NCBI RefSeq assembly: GCF_910596095.1
Contig: NC_056545.1
Location: forward strand, 2,278,001 to 2,342,000
Direction: 5' to 3'
DNA: 64,000 bases
Source: Thunnus maccoyii
Lineage: Eukaryota > Chordata > Actinopteri > Scombriformes > Scombridae
The position numbers were made by a program, and so were the translations under genes. Position 1 is the first letter of the stretch. The number at the start of each line of letters is the position of its first letter. The notes under the pieces were generated by a model. It saw only the letters and a program-made list of their open reading frames with translations, had not been told where the DNA came from and searched no databases. Shown piece by piece: positions 34,485-45,850 of the stretch.

Positions 34485-37400
34485 TCAGTACTCCTCTTTG
34501 ATGTTCAAAGGCAGAGAGGAAGGAGACACCAGCCCGTTGCTGCTGCTGCTGCTCGTCACCATAGCGACGTTGCTGCTGCTGCCGTTTCCGTGGAGGCCGC
34601 CTCCTCCGCTGCCGTTGCTGCCGTTGGAAGGGGTTGGCGTGGTCGTGGAGGAGGCCGGCTGCTGGAGCTTCTTCTTGTTGATCTTACGCTCCTTGGCCCG
34701 GCGGTTCTGGAACCAGATCTTCACCTGGAGCAGAGGAAGATTTAGGGTTTACATGAAGTCTAACATGTTTTTACAGTAACCAGATATCTGCATGATTCAG
34801 GAAAACATTTAAATATTTCAAAAGGATCACATTAGCGTTTTTGCTTGTTTTTTGGGCTGCAACTAACGATTATTTTCTTGATTAATCAATTCATTGTTTG
34901 GTCCATAAAATGGCAGAAAATGGTGAAAAATGTTGATCACCATTCCCCAAAGACCAAAGATATTCAGTTTACTGTCACAGAGAACTAAAGAAACCAGAAA
35001 ATATTCAGATTTGAGAAGATTATCAAAATAGTTGGCGATTAATTAATAGTTGGCAACTATATCATTACAGCTTTACTCAGGAGGTCTTGTTTTAGCCCAT
35101 TTGCTGTATATAAATATCATTGCTTGTCAATTAAAGTCTTGTTGGAGGAGTTGAAGCTGAGATTCAATGTAAAAACACAAGAACAAGAGTCTACAGCCAT
35201 GCTAGCTGCCATGCTAGCTGTACTTAGACATTGCAGTGCTTTGAGCTAAATGCTAACGTCAACACGACAATGCTAACATGTCGATGTTTAGCTGGTATAA
35301 AGTTTACCATGTTCAGGACAGTCCCGCTGCCAGAAATACTCTCTAGAACACCAAATGCGGATACATCCGCCACTGAAAATAGTCCCCAACAAAAGCACTA
35401 TTTCCCCTTGTTTGAAAATGTTTTTAAAAACTACAGTGAGCAGGAAATTACTGATCCTTTTGTAAAGATGGAAAATATATATGTGAGGTGTTTTTAAAGA
35501 TTTATATCATCAGTAGGAACCAATGGGCTTGGAGCTGAGAGCCACAGACTGAGCAGGGAAGTCAGAATGTATTGAGAGATGGACTGAAACGTTGTTGGTT
35601 TGAGTCTTTTCATCAGAGTTTTAGGAAATAACTGATCCTTTTGTAAAAATGGAAAATATATATGTATATATATATATATAAGAAAAATACAGAGTGTATC
35701 ATCAGGCTAATCCTTTAGCATCTGTTGATGTTGGTCTTATAAATTTAATCAGATCAGTGACCACAGAGGTTGAGCTTGAAAATGCACAAATATGACTATG
35801 CATTGGCACATACTGAAGTTAAATCGTGTAGAAACTGAAAGTAATTCTTGATGAATGTAACTTTTCACCGTAATTAAAATTTTCTCTCTAAACTGGAGTC
35901 ACTGTTGACGGCGTTTGTGCTCGTGAGGACGTCTCGACACAAAAGTTGTTATAAATGAGTAAAAAAAGGAAAAAAACCTCTGCTTCCGGGAGCTCAGTTT
36001 GAACTGAGGTAACTGAATGCAAAATTGCTATCAAAGGTTAAATACAATAATAATCACATCCAGTTTTATGTCTCTACATTGAATCTCAAACCTGCAATTT
36101 CAGATTCATATAAGATCCAATAAAAGTGCAGTAAAATTATTTCAGCAGTCACAATCAATAAAAAGGTTTTATTTTAGCTACAATCTGGCAGGTGTGTGTG
36201 TGTTGGTGTACCTGTCTCTCTGATAGGCAGAGCGCCGTGGCGAGCTCCGCCTTCCTCCTGATGGTGATGTACTTGCTATAGTGAAACTCTTTCTCCAGCT
36301 CCAGGCGCTGGTGGTCGGTGTAAACCACACGGTACTTGTCTTTAGTCCGCGTCTTTCCGTCTGTAAAACACAGAAAATTAAACAGGTTAACGAAAAAACT
36401 GTGAAAAGTTTTGTATAAAGTCTTCTGTGTCTCTGGAGGAGCTTTGTCTAGTCTGTGAAAACGACCCTGATGATGTCATAGTGATGTCATCAACGTTATG
36501 TCATGGGTTTGCACAATTATAATAGAAATCCTGTGTTACAAAATGGAGGTGTGGATTTTGAAAGATGTGGGTGTTTACGAGGCAGGGAGGGTCTAATGAA
36601 GATACACTGTCCAGTTGCATTATGGGAAATGTAGGATTCCATGTTTTTGGAGTTTTACCCATACTAGAGATTAAAAGTCATTATGTCTTGACCTCTGCTG
36701 CTTCAGTTTTGACTGTTCTTTTAAAATAATGTTTCTTCCAAGTCCCCATAAACCACTGGAGAACCTTTTTAATATTTCTGCCTCGGTATAATGAAAATAA
36801 TTGATGTCTTACACAATGTTCAAATTAAAAACACCTTTCCCTGCTTCCTGTTTCCGCTCCCATTCATTGAAGCAGATAAACATGTTTATGTTTTTTCCAC
36901 GGGCGTAATACAGAGCTGGACACGATGCAATGAGTCAGCCTTGTTGAGAATTTGACCCAGTGGTCAACTGCGGTACTGCAACTAGAAAAACATTTTCCTC
37001 AACTGTAAAACTTTACCAGAGTCAAGAAAATGTAATGATGCAATAAAAACTGGGGTTTAAGCTAACAGGTCAGAGGTAAAAGGTCCTGTAAAAGTTCTTG
37101 TATTGTGGAGTAGCTAGTTAGCAATAAAAGATGTGATGCAGACTGTTGTTTCACTCTGACATGATGGTGTTTAAATGTTTACTACAGAAAAACATTCTTT
37201 GCAAACAATGTCTGTGTTTTCAAACAGTGTGTTTTACTTTCACATGAGAAAATGATTTGAGGATGAGGACTGACAGATGAGTTTGGAAAAGTAATTTCAG
37301 GTAAACTTTCACTAATCCAATGCTAACGTTAGCTTAACTCTGAAATAGCGGTTAATAGCATCTGGGGCTGCTGTATCACCAGTCGTAACATTGCATTATT

Positions 37401-40400
37401 GTCACATAACCTGTAACCACACAAGATAATGTACATGCTAACGCTTGGCTTTGGAAGTAATGCAAGGTTACTACTGCTGGCGGTAAGCTAGTTAGCCAGA
37501 CATGCTAACTTTGGTTTTTGATACACTATATACACCATCCCTCTAACTCTTCAGCTTGATGTATGCTGTTTCAACATGCTAAGAAATCCAAAGACTGACC
37601 AACCTGCCATGTCTTATTACGGTTGCTAGGCTATGTTTGTACAATAACTGTTTTTCATAAGTGTTCAATTACAGTCCGAACAACATGAAACTGGCACAAG
37701 CTCCATTTCACATTGATTTTTGCTGACTAACAGTCCACAACCCAAAGATCTTCAGTTTACTGTCACAGAGGACTTAAGAAACCAGAAAATATTCACATTT
37801 AAGAAACTGGAATCAGAATAAATATTGATTATCAAAAAAGTTGGCGTTTAATTTAATAGTTTGCAACTAATTAATAGTTGCAGCTGTAGGTCGGTGTCTT
37901 GCTCAGGGGTGACTGAAGAGGATCCAATATTGCTTTTTTTAGTCACCAATCATTTAATCAGATAATTTTGTGGCACACAGCAAGTCAGACGCTTCCATGT
38001 GTGGAACTACACAAAATCACACCGACTGTTATTATGTAAAAGTGTGAGTGAAGCGCATGGAGTCATAGTATTTTATATTATGTGTTATAAACCGCTCACA
38101 TAAACTATCGTTGGTGCCCAAACAGACTGACTGAGCGGTGAGTTCTCACCTGTATTCAAATAGACGACCTGCCTCGGCTGGATTTGCATAACTGAGTCAT
38201 TCATGGACTCAGTGTTCATGTGTCACTGATAGAACTCAACACTGTGAGAGGCTTTAGCTGGTAAAAATGAGTTGTACACGTTGAAATCAGACTATTAAAC
38301 TTTATTTAACATACAAAGGTCAGCCACGTCTTTTGACCAAACTCAGAGCTTTGTTTTAAATACAGAACATTTTATTTTAAAATCAAAAAAATACCAAATA
38401 TGTCAGACTAAATTTTGGGTAAATGTCTCTGAAATTATGCACAAGACATCTGAACTATTTCAAGGTGATATAAAGATACTTAATCAGGCCTACAAAGCTC
38501 TGATTGGTTGATTGTTTTCATTATATAATTAAAATCTGCACATGTGGCTCTATTGAAGAACATTGATATTAGAGCTGAGCAATATATTGATATTATATCA
38601 TGATATGAGACTAGATGTTATATTAGATTTTGGATATCATAATTTCATGATATGGTTATAAACTGGTTTTAAAGGCTCCATTATAGAATAGTGATGTCAT
38701 TTCCTGAACTAAACCAGCTGTTTTATTATTTATCTTTTACCCACTTAGTCATTATATCCACATTACTGATGATTATTTACCAAAAATGTCATTGTGTTAA
38801 TATTTTATGAAAGCACCTCTAGTCATCTCTACAATATTATCGTAATATTGATATTGAGGTATTTGGTCAACAATATCATGATATTTGATTTTGTCCATAT
38901 TACCCAGCCCTACTGCAAATGTTTTGATTATTTATTGATCTGCTGATTGTTTTCTAATCCAGAAAAGTCTAAAACTAGAGCTCGAAGAAGCCAGATTTCA
39001 CTGCCTTCAGTGTTTCTGTCGGCTGTGTTGTTGTGCTGGTGACAATAAAATCTCTTGAATCTGAAAAGATGTTCAAGCAGAAACATTTGAGAAGCTGGAA
39101 TCAAAGAATAGTTTGTATTTTTTGTTTGAAAAATGACTCAAAACAGTAAAAAATAAATACATTTTCTGTTCATCAACTGATCAATTCATAATTTTGGCTT
39201 TAAATGATCCTTCAACACCCTGAATTACTTACAGTTACGTCTTTTTTTTGGTTTTTAACATTAAGTAGCAACGTTGTTTTAAAAATTATTTGTACTATTT
39301 GTATTATTTGTAATTATTTGTACTGTACATGATGATTCTGATGTAGAGACGATCAAAAACTGATGTGATTATGTTTTCTAACTTTGTCTCAAAAGCCTGG
39401 AAAAGAAAATAAGATGAATATTTTAATTAGAGATTATTCTGATTTCTCCAGTACCTTACAGTATATGTTTTTTTTTCCAAAATTATGTTGATGATGGTCT
39501 GTTTTTGGATTTTCTCTGTTGTTTGGACACTTAAACGCAGCGCTGTGGTCCTGACTTAAATGAATGTCTGTTGTCTTGTAGACTCGTGGGCTGAGAAGAG
39601 TTATATACATGACACGATAATAAAAACTGAATTCATTCATATTTCTTTCTACAATATCTGCACATGGCAGCAGGTTCAAGTCAGGAAAAGATACAGTTAA
39701 AAACCCTCCAACATTTACAGTGTGACTGTGACGGGACGTGAACTCTGGTCTCCTTCAACTACTTCCTGTATTAAAGAAGTGAACTGAGCGTCGGCACAGG
39801 ACAAACATTTTGCACTATGAATTATTCTAATGTGAACGTATAAAGATACTGACCCGTCACATGAGAACTGTCACCAACACTGCCTATAAGTTTGTTGTAA
39901 TTGAACTATTAATAAAATGTCACCATGGCAACAAAAACACTCACCAATGCTGACAATATATCTATCTGTGAAAGAAAGAAAGAAAGACAGCAGTAAGTGA
40001 GTTTCCATCCACCTGTTTTTTATGCATATTAATTTAATTTTAATGCATAAAAAATCCTGAGTGAAAACACCAGAAATTACAGACTTGAGTGAACATGAAT
40101 CATGTGACTTAAACGCCGCCGAAGAGCTGAAAACATCAGATCTGAGGAGACTGTAACCTTCCTCACATCGATACGTGAAACTAACAGAAACGTCATATTT
40201 CCATCACGCATTTCGGTCGTTTAATGACGTCATCTTGTTGCGTCTTCTTCTTCTTCTGCGACGGTTTAACGGCACCGATTAGAGAATTAGCTCCACCTGC
40301 TAATATTCACACAACAGCAGTGGATGGAAACAAATGTACGCTACGTTTTCTTCTGACTGTTTTCTGGAAATTGGATGGAAACTTGACTATTGGGAAGTTA

Positions 40401-40402
40401 AA

Positions 40403-40440
<38 letters not shown>

Positions 40441-40772
40441 TAATTAAAAGGCCTTCAGCTCTCTTTAACACGCTCTGATTCAATATTAACACTAAACACA
40501 CAACATTTAAATAAGTGACGTCTCTTCTTCTTCTTCAAACACACACTCAGGTGTCCGTCTGGCCTCCTGTAATCGGTCACCGGGGGCAAATTAAAGCTCA
40601 AACATTTTAGTTTCGGGGGGGAACATCTGTCTGAACTGTCGAGTTTCTGCTTCATTTGCCAGAAGCTTAAAAAAAAACCAACAGTTTGACTCTCCATCGG
40701 CAGGTAAAGAGCCGAGAGAGCCGAGACGCTAATGAAGGAGCGTAAATCAAAAAAGGCTCTTCACTCTGTCCC

Positions 40773-40807
<35 letters not shown>

Positions 40808-42225
40808 TTACTCTGCACATTCACAGTTTTATATATCAGCTTCAGTTCCACACTACACGCTATTTCAGTGGTTTAGAGAAATATTTTGTTTGTTTGTTAT
40901 ACTTTTGAACTTTGGACAGAGTCGGGTTAGCAGTTTCCCTTCTGCTCCAGTCTTCATGCTAAGCTAAGCTAAGCTAACCACACCCTGACTCATGCTGCGT
41001 ACTTAACGCTCATCTCAACCTTCACAAAGAAAACAAATACTCACATTTTACATATTAAAACAAAGCAATGTGTAGTTGTGACTCATCATCAGTGCAGAAA
41101 ATAGAAATACTGAGGTCAAAAGTCTCACAGTAGCCTCCCAAAAAAGTGCCAGATTTGCTGATGTAAAATTCTCTTCATTACTTTCTTCACTAATTTAAAT
41201 GTTAAAATATTTTTTCTGCAAAGTCTCAGTATAATAGTTCCCCACAAGACCAGCAAAACATCTCTGATGACATTTTTACAGAATATTTATGGCCGAAATC
41301 ATCAAATTTAAGAATTTACACCCTAAAAAGAATGTAAACTTCAACCTGGATGGTGAAAGAAGCTCCGTAGATCTATTCTGTATTCTTCATACTGTCAACA
41401 AATTTCATGAAAAGACCAAAACCAACAACGTGTTAATCCGTCTCTTAATACTGTCTGACTTTCCACACAACCTTCAAATGATATCTCACACATATTTAAT
41501 TTCATGTGTAACAGCTGGTGACTGTAATTTTTAACAAACAAACAGGAGGAAATAGTGTATTTGTTGTAAGGCTGCAACCAATGATTATTAGTCTATAAAA
41601 TATCATACAAATGTGAAAAAATGCCAATTAATCATCTCACGACCCCTCAGATTTATCTGCTGACCCTTTGGAGGGGCCCCGACCCCTAGGTTGGGAACCA
41701 CTGGACTAAACTAGCTAACTGTATATAAAGTAGTGTAAACTAGCTCCACCTCCAGCAGCTACAACAGTAACATGCTGCTCTAACACTGATGCTTCACTAT
41801 TAATAATCTAATGATGTCATATATAATAATATATCAGTCAGAGGGACCAAACCACTACTTTTACTGCAATACTTTAACTACATCAAGCTCATAATACTTA
41901 TGTACTTTTACTGCAATACTTTAACTACATCAAGCTCATAATACTTATGTACTTTTACTGCAATACTTTAACTACATCAAGCTCATAATACTTATGTACT
42001 TTTACTGCAATACTTTAACTACATCAAGCTCATAATACTTATGTACTTTTACTGCAATACTTTAACTACATCAAGCTCATAATACTTATGTACTTTTACT
42101 GTAGTTGTACTTGTAATGGAGTATTTTTGCTAAATTGGTAATTTTACGGAAGTAAATGATCTGCTGCACCTTGTGGGACAAATGCAGGTGAAGCTCGAAA
42201 AGGTCGTCAGATACAACCCCTCCCT

Positions 42226-42301
<76 letters not shown>

Positions 42302-42899
42302 CTTCACACTTCAAAGTGGGAACTGTCTTGTAAGTTCTTGTCTTCTCCGCCCAGAGACAAGCAGGAGGACAAAGGCCGATCTCAGCCGCCCGGAGTCACA
42401 TCCAGCGGGGACATTTACATCACAACGGCTCCGACCGGCTTCACACGTTTGATCCGCGACAGGACGGGACAGGACCCGGTGGGACATTTCACCCGCCAAC
42501 CAGGGAAACCCCCCCCCCAAAAGATTGTCAGCTATGCCAACCATATTTTTTACGTTTCACCTAGCCTATTGATTTTGAATTCCCTGATGGAGTTTCAATG
42601 TGTGGATGATCGATTTCTATCATATATGAAGTAGCCGATTTGATTAATTTAACACGAATCACAAAGTCGATGCTCAAACCCTCGATTTAAGTAAAGAAAA
42701 ACGCCCCAAAAATCAACGTTGAAGGGGAAAAATAACGGCAATAACTCACCAAACACTCATAAAATGACTTAAAATGTAATAGTGCTGAATTTACTGAAGT
42801 AAATCAAAGCTTTTAAAGCCAAACTGAGGAAATTTCCAAACTTACACACATCTGTCATTCAAACTTTATTATTATTATTATTTTTTATCATCATCATCA

Positions 42900-42975
<76 letters not shown>

Positions 42976-44265
42976 CATTTGCATTGAATATAAATCGGCT
43001 ATAATCTGGGCTACATGCACCTTAATTGATTTTAAAGATGCTTCATATCCACTTTAAAAATATTTAAACCAGATACATGAATCACTTTTTAAAAAAAAAT
43101 ATGACTTTCATATTGTCTGACAAAGTTTCCTGTTAATAAACTTCACTCCAAGCTCATTTTAAGACCGATTAATCGACTGTTAATTAATACAAATTATATT
43201 ATGATGGGACTGAAAACAAGAATCGTGAGGCTGCAGGTTCACATCATTGATTACAATGTAAACGTGTCTGGTTCCTGTCGGGCAGCTGATAAAACATTTG
43301 AGTATCACTGTCTGTCATATCGGCCTCATATTAAAATGTTAAACAGTCTGTCAGCTGTGTGCCGGGAACAAAAGGAGACACTTGCACGATACAAATGTAA
43401 AACCTCAGAAATTAGTTTAAAAACGCAAAGTTACAATATGAAAAAAATATTCTAAATTACTGCGGAGGAACCATACAGGCTATGCGTAGAAATGTCCATA
43501 CAGGAGACAAATATACAACTATTATAGATGCGTTGTCAATATATTATTAAGATTTTAAAATAGATCTATGTTAGGTAGGGTACCATCAAGATAAAAGGCC
43601 CCAATTAGGCTGCATACTGAAATACTGGAGATATATTGCAGAAATAATATCTTTTCGTAGCTAATTTAGGCGTTAGAGAACATAAATGATTTGTTAAATT
43701 CTTAAATATGACATTTAAAATGAAGCCAACAAGTGTCACCGCGGGTCTTACTTGGGTTGGAGGGCGGTGCGGAGGTGCGTCGTATCCAGTCGTAGGGGTT
43801 CCTCCTCTGCGGGGAGCCGGGGGACAGCTGCCCCGCCGACGCGTTGAGGGACGCGGGCAGCAGCGCTGGCGGCTGCCCGGCGAACTCCGGGGGGCTGAAT
43901 CCCAGGGTGGGACCCACACCGCCGGGCACGGTGGAGGCCGCGGGAGGCCCCCCGGCTGCGGCGGCCGCGGCTGCCGCTGCAGCGGCGGCGGCACCGTAGT
44001 GATGCGACGACCAGTCATCCCGTGTGGGAGGAGGGGGAGGCGGGTAAGCCGGGCTCCAGCCACCGGCACCCGGTCCGCCTTGCTGCGCCGAGTGCGGGTC
44101 GTTGTTGATGCCGTGGTGGTGGTGGTGGTAGCTGAAGTCTGAGTACTGCGGCGGGCCGGGGACCGAGAAGTTCTGCTGGCTGAGGCTCAGGCCCGGGTGG
44201 CGGGTCACCGAGTTCTGGTGCGGGTACATGGCGGGGTCCTTATCCAGCAGGTAACTTACGTACAT
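34485..44265 (-). CDS. cdx1: Caudal-type homeobox transcription factor Cdx1 (cdx1b-like), complete, 3 exons
   Basis: Nuclear homeodomain factor of the ParaHox group, acting in posterior axis and intestinal epithelium. Coding exons on the minus strand: 43752-44265, 36212-36360, 34485-34724; they join in frame to 903 bases (300 aa plus stop) with GT-AG introns of 7.4 and 1.5 kb. The N-terminal caudal activation region starts [15 protein letters not shown] and contains PPQYSDF. Low-complexity His5 (47-51), Pro6 (75-80) and Ala13 (92-104) follow. The hexapeptide-type PBX motif is YDWIRR at 158-163. The homeodomain spans about 178-237 with [19 protein letters not shown] and [14 protein letters not shown] (W225, N228 in helix 3). 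The C-terminus ends NIKEEY, resembling the Cdx1 end rather than Cdx4. I infer cdx1b from the N-terminus; the a/b assignment is less certain than cdx1 itself. Confidence 0.95.
34855..35080. repeat. GCTGCAACTAA-type hairpin element (cdx1 intron 2)
   Basis: Starts 'gggctgcaactaacgattat', contains 'ggtccataaaatggcagaaa', and ends 'gattaattaatagttggcaa'. Same family as the copies in taf9. Confidence 0.65.
35320..35500. repeat. Fragment related to the 54.4-56.7 kb duplicated block (inverted)
   Basis: 'gcggatacatccgccactga' and 'aatagtccccaacaaaagca' are the inverse of text at 54395-54450 ('gactattttcagtggcggat'). It lies within cdx1 intron 2. Confidence 0.45.
37715..37890. repeat. GCTGCAACTAA-type hairpin fragment (cdx1 intron 1)
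   Basis: 'cagtttactgtcacagagga' and 'gaaaccagaaaatattcaca' match the copy in intron 2, ending 'aactaattaatagttgcagc'. Confidence 0.5.
38571..38913. mobile_element. hAT-type MITE with GAGCTGAGCAATAT termini (cdx1 intron 1)
   Basis: Left end 'tagagctgagcaatatattg' and right end 'catattacccagcccta' are inverted repeats of the widespread TAGGGCTGGGCAATAT type. About 340 bases, non-coding. Confidence 0.65.
39000..39070. repeat. LINE/SINE 3'-tail-like fragment
   Basis: 'gtgacaataaaatctcttga' followed by 'atctgaaaag' resembles the repetitive 3' end of teleost non-LTR elements. Another tail (TGACACGATAATAAAAACTG then ATTCATTCAT) is at 39607-39640. Confidence 0.35.
40405..40437. repeat. (CA)n microsatellite (cdx1 intron 1)
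   Basis: Short dinucleotide array. Confidence 0.9.
40776..40806. repeat. (GA)n microsatellite (cdx1 intron 1)
   Basis: Short dinucleotide array. Confidence 0.9.
41627..42125. mobile_element. Composite MITE A3, truncated (cdx1 intron 1)
   Basis: Starts inside the nested hAT-like element (its right 77 bases, to 41703), then collinear with A2 and A4 through the unique spacer into a 47-bp array of about five units (41868-42098). It follows a fragment of the GCTGCAACTAA family at 41570-41625, which may mark the breakpoint. Confidence 0.75.
42228..42300. repeat. (CA)n microsatellite (cdx1 intron 1)
   Basis: 73-base dinucleotide array. Confidence 0.95.
42866..42972. repeat. (TTA)n microsatellite with (ATC) block (cdx1 intron 1)
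   Basis: About 107 bases of TTA-type repeats, interrupted by T-run and ATC units near the left end. Confidence 0.95.
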
Positions 44266-44386
44266 CTTTCCAGGTGAGGGGACTCCCTCAGCATACTGCG
44301 GATCCAGCCTGCCTCTCTCACCTGATCTCCAGGTAAAATGAGCGTCAGTGTGTCTGCTCTCTGTCTACCTGTCCACACCTCCACCT

Positions 44387-44420
<34 letters not shown>
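44266..44420 (-). promoter_or_regulatory. cdx1 proximal promoter / 5' UTR region
   Basis: Immediately upstream of the cdx1 start codon. No TATA box was recognised. A (CT)n array lies at 44391-44421. The transcription start cannot be placed from sequence alone. Confidence 0.4.
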
Positions 44421-44423
<3 letters not shown>

Positions 44424-44683
44424 GGTCTCTCCATCAGCTGCCCGTTAAAAGCTGCTGCAGTCACATGGCCACTTTTATTGCTCTTATCTCACTCCCTCCC
44501 TCCCTCTCTCACCCTGCGTCTCTTCCCCTCTGCCTCTTCTTCTTCACCTCACCAATCATCCTCCTCTTCATCATCATCATCACCACCACGATGCCACCGT
44601 TTTGCAACACGAACCAAATGATTTTTATCCACTAAATTAAACCAAAAATAAAAAAAAGTAGACTCCAGGTCACCATGCGGTTA

Positions 44684-44710
44684 CCCCCCCCCCCCCCCCC
44701 CCCCCCCCCC
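44684..44710. repeat. Run of 27 C
   Basis: Uninterrupted homopolymer (G-run on the cdx1 sense strand) about 420 bases upstream of the cdx1 start codon. Confidence 0.9.
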
Positions 44711-44758
44711 ATCCTCCCCCCTCTCTCCCCGCCTGCAGTCTCTTCTCTATCGGCCTCC

Positions 44759-44804
44759 ATTTGCATGACAGTCCGCTGCTGCATTTCAAAGGCTGCATCA
44801 AAGG
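44759..44804 (-). promoter_or_regulatory. Octamer plus paired TCF/LEF-like sites upstream of cdx1
   Basis: ATTTGCAT at 44759-44766 is a POU octamer. TTTCAAAGG at 44784-44792 and ATCAAAGG at 44797-44804 match the TCF/LEF core. Mammalian Cdx1 is a known direct Wnt target through LEF/TCF sites in its promoter, so sites 0.5 kb upstream of this start codon fit that regulation. Binding here is inferred. Confidence 0.45.
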
Positions 44805-44869
44805 AAAAGAGCCAAACTTACAAATGACGGTAAAAAAGGACTAACATGTCAGTCAGAGTGACGGCAGGT

Positions 44870-44871
44870 CT

Positions 44872-44927
<56 letters not shown>

Positions 44928-44929
44928 TT
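44870..44929. repeat. (CTTT)n microsatellite
   Basis: 60-base tetranucleotide array, just upstream of the TCF/LEF-like sites. Confidence 0.95.
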
Positions 44930-45599
44930 AACAACAGTTCACATCCTTCTTTATCAATATCAGACCTTTGGCTACGTGTTTAATAATAATAATTGTTTGT
45001 TCTTCATAAAGCAACAGGACGTGGCCTTAGAGTTGTTCATATATGTCATATAATGTTAATTTTAAGGGGAAATATTCCTGCAATAACTAACATTTTATGA
45101 ATAGAAAATAATTGAACTCAGTCTGCTTTTGAAAGATGGGAAACAAACTGGAACCTTCAAAAAATATATGTATTTTAAGTTATTAATGATGATCTGCACT
45201 CACTCTCTTTTGAATTCCTTAACTAAGGCTGCAATTCAATGCAATCAAAGCATATAAATACATTTTAAATAACATTTTAAATCACATTTTAAATCTAGCC
45301 TTCAATCTGCCTGTTTTATACTTTAGACAAGTTTTAAAGCTCTTGAATTTATTCTTTTGGTTTCATAATTCAGATTTCAGCTCCAGCGTTAACACATAAG
45401 TTCCTCTATTTAGCATTTACAAGCAGTATAAATATAATGTTTATAAGATATTGTGCTTAATTAATCCCAACAAAATACAAAATCAATGAGGTAAAAGACA
45501 CAAATGCAATTAAAGGCTAAATTATGTACAATAACTAAATAGACTCGCATATAAAAATAAGTTGAATAAATAAAAATAGTTTAGAGTTTTAACCGTAAC
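44930..45599. other. Non-genic AT-rich DNA
   Basis: Nothing recognised. Confidence 0.4.
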
Positions 45600-45850
45600 T
45601 AGAATACATTATTTGCTGAGTATACAGCTGATATAAATGTTTATTAATGTATTTCTGTGGACACTCAGACGTGTTTGCTGCTGTATAAACAGATAATGAA
45701 CGACAACATAGTAAAATACAGCTGTAATAATATAAAATATGTCTTCATAGGAGAAGTTATAACTGTTGAACATTAATAAACACATTATATCTGCTTATAA
45801 CTACATTATATTGAGTTATAAACCATTTATTAACTGTTTATAGACCACAT
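45600..45850. repeat. Dispersed repeat family G, copy 2
   Basis: Collinear with 24815-25080; shares 'tgtatttctgtgg', 'gtgtttgctgctg', 'aatataaaatatgtc'-like and 'cttataactacattat' segments. Confidence 0.6.

Noticed and set aside
43201-43455. 84-aa frame in cdx1 intron 1
   Set aside because: No recognisable domain, splice support or homology; sits within an intron of cdx1.
43708-44142. 144-aa plus-strand and 154-aa minus-strand frames overlapping cdx1 exon 1
   Set aside because: Shadows of the real cdx1 frame in GC-rich sequence.
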